Shown here: in pieces, positions 36,691-48,068 of the stretch
How the letters are laid out: each line of letters starts with the position of its first letter
Numbering within the stretch: the stretch's first letter is position 1
Assembly: GCA_002914805.1 (NCBI GenBank)
Contig: JXTB01000002.1
Location: forward strand, 3,337,269 to 3,401,268
Reading direction: 5' to 3'
DNA from: Parasponia andersonii
Taxonomy: Eukaryota; Streptophyta; Magnoliopsida; Rosales; Cannabaceae
DNA length: 64,000 nt
Translations under genes and position numbers: made by a program
The notes under the pieces: model-generated
The model's input: the letters and a program-made list of their open reading frames with translations, nothing else
Databases searched by the model: none
Told to the model about the DNA's origin: nothing

Positions 36691-36945
36691 TATGATTCTT
36701 AGGCTCATGTATTATTTGATACTGGTGCATCACATTCCTTTGTATCTGTGTCGTTTGCTAATATGTTGGGTTTAAAATTTGAAATCTTTGATCCTGCTTT
36801 GAATCTTGATACTCCTTTGGAAAATGTCAATGGGGTGTCTACTATATGTAACTCTTGTTCTATCATCATTGATGGATGTGAGTTATTAGTTAATTTGATT
36901 GTAATACCTATGAACCAATTTGATGTGATTCTTGGTATGGACTAG
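36691..36945 (+). pseudogene. Aspartic protease of the Del/Tekay-like element
   Basis: The active-site motif FDTGASHSFVS is encoded from 36715, with DTGAS at 36718-36732. A TAG at 36700-36702 sits four codons before the FDTGAS motif, and the domain closes with FDVILGMD followed by TAG at 36943-36945. In relatives that last codon is a Trp in GMDWL. Both stops fit single C-to-T or G-to-A changes. Confidence 0.87.
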
Positions 36946-38575
36946 TTGTCTAAATATAGAGCAATAGTGGATTGTCATAGAAGAAAGGTGACTCTTCTTA
37001 CTGAAGATGGTTATTTAGTTGTGTATCAAGCTGATTTGAATGCAATAAGCCTCAGTCTTCTCCTAAGAGCAAGTATTAGTGGGAGAAAGAAATTGGAATG
37101 TTATGGAAGCCTATTCACCATTGATAGAGAAATAGGAATTGCTGATAAATACTCATGGATATTAGTAGTTAGTGAATTTCCTGATATCTTTCTAGAGGAT
37201 TTACCTGGATTACTACCTGACAGAGAGATTGAATTCTGTATCGACTTAGTTTCTGGAACTCAACCAGTTTCTATTCCTGCTTATCGAATAGCCCCTGTAG
37301 AAATGACTGAATTAAGGGAACAACTAGATGACCTATCATCAAAAGGGTTCATCAAGAGTAGTATCTCACCTTGGGGTGCTCCAGTTCTCTTTGCCAAGAA
37401 AGCTGATGGTACACTCAGACTTTGTGTGGACTACAGAAAGCTAAACCAGCTTACAATAAAGAATAAATATCCTTTGCCAAGAATTGACGAGTTGTTTGAC
37501 CAACTCGGTGGATCCAAATTCTTTTCAAAGATAGACCTGAGATCTGGGTATCATCAACTTAAGATTTATAAAGAAGACATACCGAAAACTGTATTCAAGA
37601 CTCGCTATGGTCATTTTGAGTTTCCAGTAATACCTTTCGGATTGACGAATGCACCTGCAGTGTTCATGGACCTTATGAACAGAATCTTCAGGCCTTATTT
37701 GGATAGATTCGTGGTTGTGTTTATTGATGACATTTTGATTTATTCTAAGGCTCGGGAAGAACATGCTGAACATTTAAAGACCGTGCTTCAGACTTTGAGA
37801 GATCATCAATTATATACCAAGAGATCGAAATATGATTTCTGGATGACAGAAGTTAAATTCTTGGGTCATATAATTTCTCAAAATGGTATCTCAGTTGATC
37901 TATCTAAGATAGAGTCTATTCTAGGATGGAAAAGGCCGAGAAATGTTATTGAGGTGCGGAATTTCCTTGGTTTAGCTGGTTATTATCGTCGTTTTGTGGA
38001 AAACTTCTCGAGTATTGCCTTGCCTTTGACCAAGTTAACGAGGAAAGATGTCAAGTTTACTTGGAATGATAGGTGTGAGACATCATTCATGAAATTGAAG
38101 GAAAAACCAACAACTGTACCTATTCTGATTGTCCCTGACAATAGTGAACCATATGTAGTGTACACAGACGCTTCTAGTCTGGGATTGGGATGTGTTTTAA
38201 TATAAAATAGTCGGATTGTAACTTATGCTTCTCGTCAATTGAAAACCCATGAAAAGAACTATCCTGCTCATGATCTAGAATCGGCGGTTGTAATATTTGC
38301 TCTCAAAATCTGGATATGTTACTTGTATAGTGTTAAGTTTGATATTTACTCCGATCACAAGAGTTTGAAATATCTCTTCAGTCAACGAGACTTGAATTTG
38401 AGATAAAGAAGATGGATTGAATATATGGAGGATTATGATTTCAATCTTCAGTATCATCTTGGAAAGACAAATGTGGTAGCAGATGCCTTGAGCCGTAAAT
38501 CTCATAGTATACTTGCTTCTTTGATACTTGAAGAGTGGAAAAATTCACTCATTATTGATGATTATTATTGGTAAA
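36946..38575 (+). pseudogene. Reverse transcriptase and RNase H of the Del/Tekay-like element
   Basis: RT blocks in order: [66 protein letters not shown], and the catalytic FIDD at 37720-37731. The RNase H part starts [14 protein letters not shown] and, after a TAA at 38203-38205, continues as [20 protein letters not shown]. It has another TAA at 38404-38406 and ends [16 protein letters not shown]. The RT itself is an uninterrupted 419-codon frame. Integrase is absent. Confidence 0.92.
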
Positions 38576-39140
38576 TTGACCTAATACTTAGGAAAATCAA
38601 GCATGCATGCAGATATGGAAAATACATGATCATATTATGAACGCAACGGAAAAATAGCAGATTTAGATTTTAAAATTTTTACATGAAAACAGTTTTCATA
38701 ACCATATAACACACATACATCATATACAGGATCATGAACAACATAAATAAAATCTAGATACAAAACCCTAGAGATGAGATTAGAGTTTACCTCTTGTAGC
38801 GTGTTTCTCCTGGATCTCCTTATTGATGGTGATCAAACCTCTAACCTTAGATGTTCTTGTCTATGCTCTTGCGCCATGTGTTTATTTATGGGCAATTTTC
38901 GTAACTCTAGCGCCACGTGTCAACTTTTGGTTAATTGGGCACTGTTTTGCTTATTTGCACTTGGACTCAGTTTTCTAAAAATCTTCTCAAAAATACTCTT
39001 GAATAATTATATTTTGACCCTAATTTTCAAACTTTTCTTACATTTTGCCCAAATAAACCTAAACCCAAATCCGTCCAAATTCATTTTTTTTTCTAAGTCA
39101 AAAGACTAATTTACCCTAACAATTTTTATGGGATTTCACA
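38576..39140 (-). repeat. Inverted LTR fragment of a related element
   Basis: Read on the minus strand from 39140, it starts TGTGAAATCCCATAAAA, the same start as the LTR at 33058, and matches it for about 250 bp. It then diverges into a different transcribed region with a splice-donor-like AAGAG/GTAAAC near 38797. It stops at 38576, where it abuts the broken pol. It is an inverted partner of the LTR head at 33058-33310. Confidence 0.8.
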
Positions 39141-40769
39141 GATTTAGCCATGTGGGACCAATTTGTTATTTAGAGTCAAGTGATAGACAAATATTTTTAC
39201 ATCAGACTAATTTATTAATTATAATTATCTAATGGCATATAGATAACATTACTAACTGGAATAAGACTGTCATTAAGTTAAGCTTATCATTTCAAATTTC
39301 AACACAAGAAAAAAAATCTTCCGTTAAGACCTATTCTATCGAATCCCGTGCAAATCAGATGAGAGAGTAGCCTAACGTTAACATGCATCAATGATCCGTA
39401 CCAAAAGACCTACCTTATCCAATAGCCATCCTAGCTAATAATGTGTTTATATATTATAAAAGCTTCTAAGCATGAAACTAGGAAGACATGATATTAATTA
39501 TTACAAGCTTAAAAATCTCATTCTATTTTAGAATTGAGAACAGATAGACGATGTTATATTGAACTTTTATGTATGAATTAAGAACAGTAACATGCATTAT
39601 TCTTGGCTCATGAAATGCCATTTTGTATTATCTGATTTGTTGGTCCTTGCAAAAAGAATAATTTTTAGATTTAGGAAATTCTATTTTTTGTGATGTATAA
39701 TCAAAAGAAAACAAAGGACTTAAAATATTTAATATTATTTTTTTCCTCTCTTTTTTTAGAATGATCACATGTTGAGGGCTACGTATAGTTTTTTGGACTG
39801 AGCTATGTATATGGGGTCCCCTTGTCCACATAGGATGTCATATTGTATCTAAACTTTGGATATTGTTCAACTTCAATTATTGCAAATACTTCTTCTGCCA
39901 TTTTTCGTATTGCCTGTTGACTTGGTCTTATTCTATGGAACTCATGACAGAAAAATTTAATAGCTTTTATTGTACCACAAATATGATGAAGTTAATTGTG
40001 TCAATTTTTTTTTTTAAAAAAAATGAAACGTTTTTATGTTGGTTGGACAAAAAAACCTACCACTCGTAAAATATGGTAAAGGTAATAGTAACAAAAGTAG
40101 GTGAAGATTATACATAGAGATATAAAGTGGGTCTAGCTGGTCGGTTCGACCTACATTTGATAAGTTTATACAGGCTTTTGAACCAAGTTTAGGCCCAATT
40201 TACCTAAAATGAGGACTAGTCTGGCCAAACTTATATTCTTATTAAGCGGCCAAACATAGCTCATAAGCCTATTCTACATTTTATACAGGCCTGGCAAATT
40301 TTTTTTATTATTTTATGTTTTAAAATATTAAATATGTGCTAAGTTGAGATAAAATATGGGCCTCAAATCCATTTATATTCTTTTGAAATTTGAACAAATT
40401 GAAAATAGATAAAAATAAGTAAATAAATAACATTCAAATCATATAAATATAAACATTAAATCAAGAATTTTTTAAATTTTAATTAAAAAATATATTTTTA
40501 TAAATAACTAAATGTGAGCTTGTAATTAAAGTTTGAATAAATTAAAAATAAATAAAATAAATAAGTAAATAACATTCAAATTATATAAATAAAAATATTT
40601 AATCATGATTTTTTTAAAAAAATTTAATTTGAAAATATATTTAAATTTATTTATAAATAACTAAATATGGGCCAAATGTGGGCTACAAAATTATAAGACG
40701 AGTTAAGTTGAGCAGACGACCTTCTGACCATTATTATATGTAACGGGCGGGTCCAAGCTAATATTAATA

Positions 40770-41160
40770 TGGTGCGTAAGAATGTCCTCAGTGCTCTCCA
40801 CATAACTTGTGAAAACAAAATGTCTGCTTGTGCAAAGGAGTTATATCGCCTCAAGCCATCTTGATCAAAAATGGAAAATGATCGTGAAGAGTTACCGATT
40901 GGTCTTGCCTTTGCCTCTGGAGGCATAGATTTGGTAGATTGGATGTTAGAAGGCGACAAAGCCATGAGTCGCTTCAAAGATGGTGACGGTAACTCCTTCC
41001 TCCACATACTTTGGATCATGAAGCTTATGTTGGACGTTGATATCCACGACAATACTGTGCTCTTCAAGGCCACTGATTTCAGGAATTATAAATTTTTCAA
41101 ATCTTTACTTGAGTTGGTGGCTCGTTCTCTTTTTCAAACATCACTACAAGTTTGATGATG
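40770..41160 (+). pseudogene. Ankyrin-repeat gene remnant, copy A
   Basis: The frame at 40871-41155 reads MENDREELPIGLAFASGGID, then VDWMLEGDKAMSRFKDGDGN, then FLHILWIMKLMLD, and on into LFKATDFRNYKFFKSLLELV. The ELPI-LA-A-GGIDLVD-MLEGDK and KDGDGNSFLH words are those of plant ankyrin repeats of the ANK/PGG membrane-protein type. The region before it (from 40770) matches the upstream ankyrin part of copy B but is out of frame. It is truncated at both ends and ends in a hairpin, so no function is expected. Confidence 0.72.
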
Positions 41161-41362
41161 ATAAGATTTCCAATACTCATGCTCTGAAGTGCCAATTTTA
41201 AAGGTGCAGAACGATCTAGGTCTCACTATTGTATCAGAAATCTCATCTTCATCAATCTTTAGTGATATTTCACAACGAGAACAATCCACCAACTCAAGTA
41301 TAGAGTTGAATAATTTATAATTCTCAAAATCAGCGGTCTTGAAGAGCATAGTGTTACTGTAG
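41040..41362. repeat. Inverted repeat (hairpin) of ankyrin-gene sequence, copy A
   Basis: The arm at 41040-41171 pairs with 41237-41362 in reverse complement at roughly 80 percent identity, around a 65-base loop. Both arms encode the same peptide on opposite strands: LFKATDFRNYKFFKSLLELV on plus, LFKTADFENYKLFNSILELV on minus. Confidence 0.87.
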
Positions 41363-41557
41363 ATAGGCAGCCACCCTTAGCATAGAAAAATTAATGGTCT
41401 GTTCTAAACTCTAACCTAACCCTCATTTTGAGAAGAAAAGTTGCCGATTTAGTCATATGGAACCAATTTGTCAATTAGAATCATATAGTGACAGATAAAT
41501 ATTTATATGGATGATCAATTTATTAATCATAATTATCTAGTCACATATAGATATTTC

Positions 41558-43850
41558 TTTGTAGTGCTAGTCACCACTCAAGGGCAGAGTTGGCTTACTA
41601 GCAAGAGGGCTAAAGCGCCCCTCAATTTTCTTTCTTTTTTTAATATATATTCTTTAAGTTTGTAAAAAAATTTATTATAACTTTTTAAAAAGTTTGAAAA
41701 AAATAATTAAGTCTCCTAAGAGATTTTAAAATTACAGTAAAACCTTATAGGCCCACAATTAAAAATTGGTTTCATTGGTTAATTGATGAGTGATTAATTC
41801 AATCACAAATTAAGTATCATTCAACTCAAACAATTGTAAGTTCTCAAGTTTTTATATTGGTTTGATGTCTTTTTCTTTGTTTTTATAATTCTTATGAATA
41901 AATAAGAATCAATTATTATTGGTGACAAATATGAATATCTCAACTATTTGGATAAAAATTGAGTCTAATACAAACGCAATGCAATAAAAATTAGGCAACA
42001 CGGAGCTAAAATGAAAAAATGGTGCCCTAGAGAAGAAAAATTGTTGTGCTAAGTTTCAGAGCTGAGAGCGCCACGACACTATCCAAGTAGTATCGCGGCC
42101 TGGAAATTAGAATTCCAGATGTTAAGAGCATCGTGACGCTTGCCAAGGAGTACTGCGGTGCTACCCAGGGTCTGGAAGCACATTTTAGCGAGTTTTTAGA
42201 AGTAATCTAGTCCCTTGATACTATCTGATCGAATGATTGATATTCTATCCAGCCTAGGTCATCTTGGAGCCTCTTAAATAAATCTTTAAGTCTCTATTTG
42301 AAGTGTGAAGAGTTGGATGGAAAACATAATAAAGAGAGCACAAAAATCCTAAAGAAGAAGGAGCTTGGAGCAAAAGTCTTGGAATGGATGCTTGAAAGAA
42401 TGGCTTGAAGAGATTGAAACTTGAAGTTCTACCTACACAAAAAAGTTTTTCTCATCCTCTTTCTCATCCTAGTCTCATCTGAATTTTTTATTATGCTTAA
42501 TTGTTGAATATGTTTAGATATATGAAATTCTTATTGAGATTGGTGTTAGATTCTCTTATGTTCAATTAATTACTATATGCTTGGGGAAATGATGTAGCTT
42601 AAACTTTGATTCTATGTCTTGACTTCTAATATGTTTTTTGATATTGTTCTTGAATTTTGTTATGCTATTCCATGCTTAATGCTTCTCAACTAATTAGCTA
42701 CTAGTTGGATGATTTAGTTTCTAGAATTTGACACTTGAGAAAGGGAATTTTAGAAACAATCTCACGATAGTATAACCTAAGACTTGTAGAGTTTGAGATA
42801 ACCTATAATTCCTTTGAAGTCATCATCAAAGAACTATTGAACATTATGAATTCTTAAATTCTAGGTTCAGAATAGAGATATTGGAATCGAAATTTAGGAA
42901 TGATTTCACTCGGCACTCGAAAGAGGGAATTAAAATACCTTTGGGTTCTTGGCTTATAAATTAGTAATAATTAATTTGAATACAATTGGTGATCAAAAAA
43001 TATAGTCGATAGTTAGGTGAACTCAATCCCCTATTACATTTGTGCATAGAGTTTCTATATTTTATTTTTGTATTTATTTAATTGTAAACTCATTTAGTTT
43101 GGTTGCCTAGATAAAGTTAAGTCACGATAATTCCGGTAAGTAACGAAAATTTAACACACAATTTATCGTGGGATCGATAACTCTATACTTATCACTTTAT
43201 TACTTGATTACGACTCGTGCACTTGCGGTTATTTTATATATATGCATCTAAGCATAACATTAATATCCAAACCCATTTTTAATATAACTCATTATTTCAT
43301 TTTAATTGATTTTAAATAAATTCAGTAAAGAAAACATATATTTTAAATTCTTACTTCTTTGTATGGCATGCTTCTGTCCATATTAATATATTTTCAACTT
43401 TTGACAAGAAAATATTAATTTACTTTATTGAGTATTATTCCAAGGATTTTTCTATTATAGAGTTTATGGAACTTTATGATTAGCTTGAAAGATATATAAT
43501 TAATCTGCATTCTATTGAGAAATTTAATAGATTGAAAAGTATTGGTGATTCTGCATAAAAAATGGCTGAGATAAGAAGACATAATGTTTAGTCTCTCGTT
43601 TATCGACTCGTGACATCTGCATTAATTTTATCAATTGTTACTATTAATATGAAGATTTTCTTGTTTATATTAAAAGACATCTTTAATAATATTGATAATG
43701 AGCTCATTATAAAATACTTTCAAAGAATGAAAATATGCTAAGTATAATTAAAATACATTATTATTTTCGATTCTTTTTTAAATTATAATCACGATCCAAC
43801 CTCTTTGAAGAGAATTCTTGACTCCGTCCTAGCATTATTAATGTCCCGTA
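41558..43850. mobile_element. Degenerate hAT-like DNA transposon remnant
   Basis: Frame pieces at 43466-43742 (plus) read LERYIINLHSIEKFNRLKSI, then SLVYRLVTSALIL, then LKDIFNNIDNELIIKYFQ. This is the C-terminal dimerisation region of ZMYM1-like hAT transposases, with stops and an internal deletion. The ends near 41585 (AGGGCAGAGTTGG) and 43838 (inverted AGGACGGAGTCAA) are weakly similar. The block interrupts copy B. A solo LTR is nested in it. Confidence 0.62.
41784..43259 (+). mobile_element. Solo LTR with perfect 5-bp target-site duplication
   Basis: Begins TGATGAG and ends ATAACA, 1476 bp, flanked by TTAAT on both sides (41779-41783 and 43260-43264). Near its end it has the words GTGGGATCGATAAC and GACTCGTGCACTTGCGG, common in Ty3/gypsy LTRs of the Athila/Tat type. 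It has no internal genes. It most likely arose by LTR-LTR recombination and sits inside the hAT-like remnant. Confidence 0.82.
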
Positions 43851-45666
43851 GCATTACTTTAAAAGAAGTAAAACGCAATATGGCTATCATTGAGTTAAGC
43901 TTATCATTTCAATTTTCAACACAAGAAAAAAATCTTCTGTTAGGACCTCTTATATCAAACCCTGGGCAGATTAGATGAGAGAGTAGCCTAACGTTAAGAA
44001 GCATCAATGATTCGTACTAAAAGACCTAGCCTAGTCAGTACCCATCCTAGCTAATAACATGTATATATTATAAAAGCTTCTGAGCATGAAACTAGGAAGA
44101 CGAGACATTAATTATTACAAGCTTAAGAATCTCATTCTTTTTAAGAATTGAGAAAAGGGAGATGATGTCGTTTTGAACTTTTATGTCTAAATTATTCCTC
44201 ACTCATACACTGTCATTTTGTATTCTCTGGTTATTTGATCCTTGCAAAAAGAATAATTTTTAAATTTTGGAAATTTTATATTTTGTGATGTATAATAAAA
44301 AGAAAAGAAAGGACATTAAATATTTAATTTAATTTTTTTTCCTTTTTGTTTTTGGAAATGATCACATATTGAGAGACATATATGGTTTCTTGGATTGAGC
44401 TATGTACAATGGGTCTCATTGTCCTCATTGTCCACATAGGATGACATATTTATTTGAACTTTGCATATTATTCTACTTTAATTATTGTAAATACTTCTTC
44501 CATCATTTTTTGTGTTGCCTCTTAACTTAGGTCTTATTTCTTAGAACTCACGATGGAAAGGTTTAATCACTTTAATTATACCATAAATGTAATGAAGTTA
44601 TTGTGTCAATTTTTTTAAAATGAAACGTTTTTTTTTTGTTGGACCAAAAAACCTGCCACTCATAAAATATGGTAAAAGTAATAGTAACGAGATTAGGCAA
44701 AGATTATATATAGAGATGTAAAATTGGCTGAGTTGGACCGGCTTGACATATTTGATGAGCTTACACGTGCTTTTGTACCAGGCTTCAACCCGATTTGCCT
44801 CAAATGAGGGTCGATTTGGTCCAACCCATATTCTTATTAAAGAGCTCGGTACGACCTATAGATCCATCGTACATTTTATGTGGCCTAATTGAATAGTGCT
44901 TATACGGGCTAAATATGAGCTAAATTGTAGACCAAATTTTTTTAAATTATTTTATATTTTAAAATATCAAATATATACTTATATGAGCTAAAATATGGGC
45001 CTTAAACATATTCATATTCTTTTAAAATTGAAACAAATTGAAAAAAAATAAAAATAAGTAAGTAAATGACATTAAAATCATATAAATGAAAATGTTTAAT
45101 CATTAAAAATATTTAATTAAGAAATATATTTAAATTTATTTAAAAATGACTAAATACGGATTTATCGAAATATGGAATAGGCCGCTGGACTGATAAACCT
45201 GAACTAGTTTGACCTTTATTATATGTAATGAGGTGGGATAATACTGTACTTTTTCTTCAAAACGTGAGTTAATCTAGGGCCTGCCCATATCACCAATAAA
45301 GAAAGATTGAGGAAAAATTATTATAGAGAATATCTAGTAGATGATGACCTAATCCCTAGCTAATAGGCCTTAGCCTCCCTCATTTTGGGATAAAGAAATT
45401 AATGCTCTAAACCCTAACCCTCTCTTCGATAGAAAAAAAAAAAAAGCCGTTGATTTAGTTATTTATTTTGTTTTTAACTTTTTTTTTTTCACATTGGTCA
45501 TTGTCTCTCCCGATATGACAATTGGGTGGATTGTTAAATTTTTCTTTCCTTCGTTACTTCCTGTTCACACTTTATCTGTGTCTGTATGACCATAATAAGT
45601 CACGTTTCTTCTTCTTTGGTGTAGTTCTTTCTATTCATCTCTCTCTCATAGAGAAAAAGAAAACAT

Positions 45667-46260
45667 TTGCGTCCATTTCAAGTAACGGTGAATGATAGTG
45701 GAGAGATTCAAGCAATAAAAAAATCTAGTAAAAGCCAAAACCAACAAATGAATCTACTAATGAAGTACGAAAGTAGAGGCCATTTTGAAGAGATGATCTC
45801 TCTTTTGAGGCCCAGTCCTTATCTATTTAATATGACACATAAGAACGTCCATAATGCTATCCACGCAGTATGTGGAAAACAAAAGGTCTATTTGTACGAA
45901 GGAGTTATATTGCCTCAAGTTTTTTTAGATAAAAATGAAAAATGATCGTGGAGAGTTACCAATTCATCTTGTCTTTGCCACTCGAGGCATAGATTTACTG
46001 GATTGTATGTTAGAAGGCGACAAAGCCATAGGTCGTATCAAAGATGGTGAAGGTAACTCCCCCTCTACATTGTTTATTGAAAAGGAAATCAATACTTTAG
46101 TGAAAAGGCTCATCTTTTTGGAACATAAAGCCTGTGCTAGACATTGATATCCACCATAACACTCTGCTCTTCAAGGCCGCTGCTTCCGGGAACTATAAAA
46201 TTTTCAATCTCTACTTGAGTTAGTGGGTCGTTCTCTTTTACAAATATCACTGAAGACTAA
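45667..46260 (+). pseudogene. Ankyrin-repeat gene remnant, copy B
   Basis: Two overlapping frames, 45667-45945 and 45935-46147, join only through a frameshift. The first reads MNLLMKYESRGHFEEMISLL, then NAIHAVCGKQKVYLYEGVIL. The second reads MKNDRGELPIHLVFATRGID and CMLEGDKAIGRIKDGEGNS. These are successive ankyrin repeats of the plant ANK-PGG type. In copy A the first part is deleted. A short stretch downstream (46156-46250) enters the hairpin. No transmembrane PGG part is present. Confidence 0.75.
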
Positions 46261-46463
46261 TGATGATAGGATTTTCGATACTCATGTTCTAAAGTGTCGA
46301 TTTTATGATGCAGAGAACGCTCTAGATTTCACTATTATGTCGAAAATCTCATCATCATTAGTGTCCAGTGAAATTTCAAAAGGAGAATGATCCACCAGCT
46401 CAAGTAGAGATTTGAAAAATATATAGTTCATGGAATCAATAGCCTTGCAGGGCACATCGTTGG
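46096..46463. repeat. Inverted repeat (hairpin), copy B, right arm split by an LTR element
   Basis: The left arm at 46096-46278 pairs with 46340-46463 around a 61-base loop. The pairing then continues across the inserted element into 51092-51172, where GTGGATATCAATGTTCAGCA is the inverted partner of the stretch ending ACATTGATATCCAC at about 46154. Without the insertion the arms would be about 180-200 bp. Confidence 0.86.
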
Positions 46464-48068
46464 TGTTGGTTAGAATGTGTAATTATAAATTTACACATTT
46501 TTGAGTAAGTGCACACAGTCACAAATAATATAGATATGGAAGTAAAGTAAGTGTCAAATCTATAGATTTATTTTTAATGTAATATTAAGTATTAAAATTA
46601 TCTCAACTCTAACTTTATCCAAACAACCGAAATATAGATTTTAGAAAAATAAAATAAAGCAACTAAACTTGCATGCGAAATGAGTAAAAGATAAATCAAT
46701 AAGAAAAATGTCTAAGGTTATTAATTCCCTAACCAGTCTCTCATTATACTATTTCAGAATTTCTCTCTTAAATTAATTAGTCCACTAGAGTTGTCAATCG
46801 AGAATTCGAATGTATTCCAAACTCTTTTCCAAGATATAAGTGAAAATACCTAGACAAGCTAATATATTACTCCTAATATACATTAACTAGATTCATTAAG
46901 TTTAGTAATTCTCAAAAAGGTTGTATAAGTCACATAGGTATGTTTTTATTCTATGCCAACTTACCCAAAATTAAGTAATTTTATATTATTTTACCTAAGT
47001 CACCTAAATTTCTTTTGTCAAGTTCATAAAGATTTCACTCAATAATCTATTTATGATCAGTTAAATAAAAAATATAAGCATAAGATAAAAATAGTTACTC
47101 AATAATAGAAACTATTAATGAAAGAAAAGAAATAAACAAACACAAAATACTAGATTGGTTCACATAGTAAAACTAGACAAAAAAGAATTTAGTTTATGAT
47201 ATAATTTGAGAATAATAAAATTTTAATATAATGAATTTAAGAAATACAAAATATCAAAGAGAAAAGAGTTTTAGAATTTCCCCTCTTTGAAAAGCTTAAA
47301 AGTGTTCATGGGAGTTGTTAATCTCCTCCTCCAAATTTGGTTCTTGCTCTCTTGAATCCTTTCTCAAAGATTTGCTCTTAACAATATCACTATCTAAATG
47401 TGAAAAATAAAAAGAAAAACTCACAAGAAAATAAAGAAAAGAAGATAAGAACAAACTATGGCATTGATGTTAGGGAGAAAATTAAGAAATGAAGTTGATG
47501 GATTATGTCTTCATCATCTTTCTTCCTCCTCTTCTTGCCCTTCCATCGCTACCTTCCTCTCTTTTTTTCTATTCTAACATGCCTTTTTCAACTCCAAAGA
47601 TAGAGTTTTAAAGAGGTAGTTGGTGCAAACCTAAGGCAGGTCGAATCTGAACCATTGGATCATTAAATAGTTGATCTCGATCGTCAATTATTGACCCAAG
47701 ATGCAGTCGGTAGTGCCGCAGCGCCAAAACATTTCAATATTTAGTACTACACCATTACTTTCCTACTAGTTTGGTGCCTCGGCTTCCCGAATACATTATT
47801 TCTTCATCTAAGCTCTGATCTATCTCATTTTCATTGTGTTATGACCGTATTAGATTCAACTTCAATTCTAGTAATTTAAAAAACTCATTTATGAGGTATA
47901 AGTTCATCTTATTTTGTATCAACACCTTTGTTTTATTCTTTTATCAACATAAATAAACAAAACATCAAAACAACAAGAAAAACAATTGAAACAAATTAAT
48001 ATAAACAAGACCATAGCAAAGCTTAAGACAAATTAGCACTAGATAACTCTAATTTTATGGAGTCAACA
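46464..48068 (-). repeat. 3' LTR of the non-autonomous element
   Basis: 1605 bp, TGTTGG...CAACA. It matches the other LTR at both its ends but has about 1035 bp (46555-47590) that the 5' LTR lacks. The missing part is probably a deletion in the 5' LTR. Confidence 0.8.

Larger units (their letters stand above)
33058..38575 (+). mobile_element. Ty3/gypsy Del/Tekay-like element, 3'-truncated
   Basis: In plus orientation: 5' LTR (33058-35305), iMet primer-binding site, gag, protease, RT and RNase H. The sequence breaks after the RNase H end (ADALSRKS) at about 38575, where an inverted LTR fragment begins. Integrase and the 3' LTR are missing. Gag wording (FTKLNPLNFYGEYDP), RT order and the long LTR fit the Del/Tekay branch of chromoviruses. 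The placement is by motif only. Confidence 0.9.
39141..41440 (+). repeat. Copy A of a tandem segmental duplication
   Basis: This 2.3-kb block recurs as copy B starting at 41446. Matches run through the landmarks AGTTAAGCTTATCATTTCAA, GAGAGAGTAGCCTAACGTTA and ATGAAACTAGGAAGAC, up to the ankyrin remnant and the hairpin. Copy A lacks a segment matching about 45240-45826 of copy B, which contains the first ankyrin exon. Divergence is moderate, so the duplication is not recent. Confidence 0.87.

Noticed and set aside
40084-40740. Possible MITE in both duplicate copies (also 44705-45235)
   Set aside because: Ends show weak inverted similarity only and no target duplication; shared simply because the block was duplicated.
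45400-45425. CTAAACCCTAACCCT, telomere-like
   Set aside because: Only about two units; too short to call an interstitial telomere repeat.
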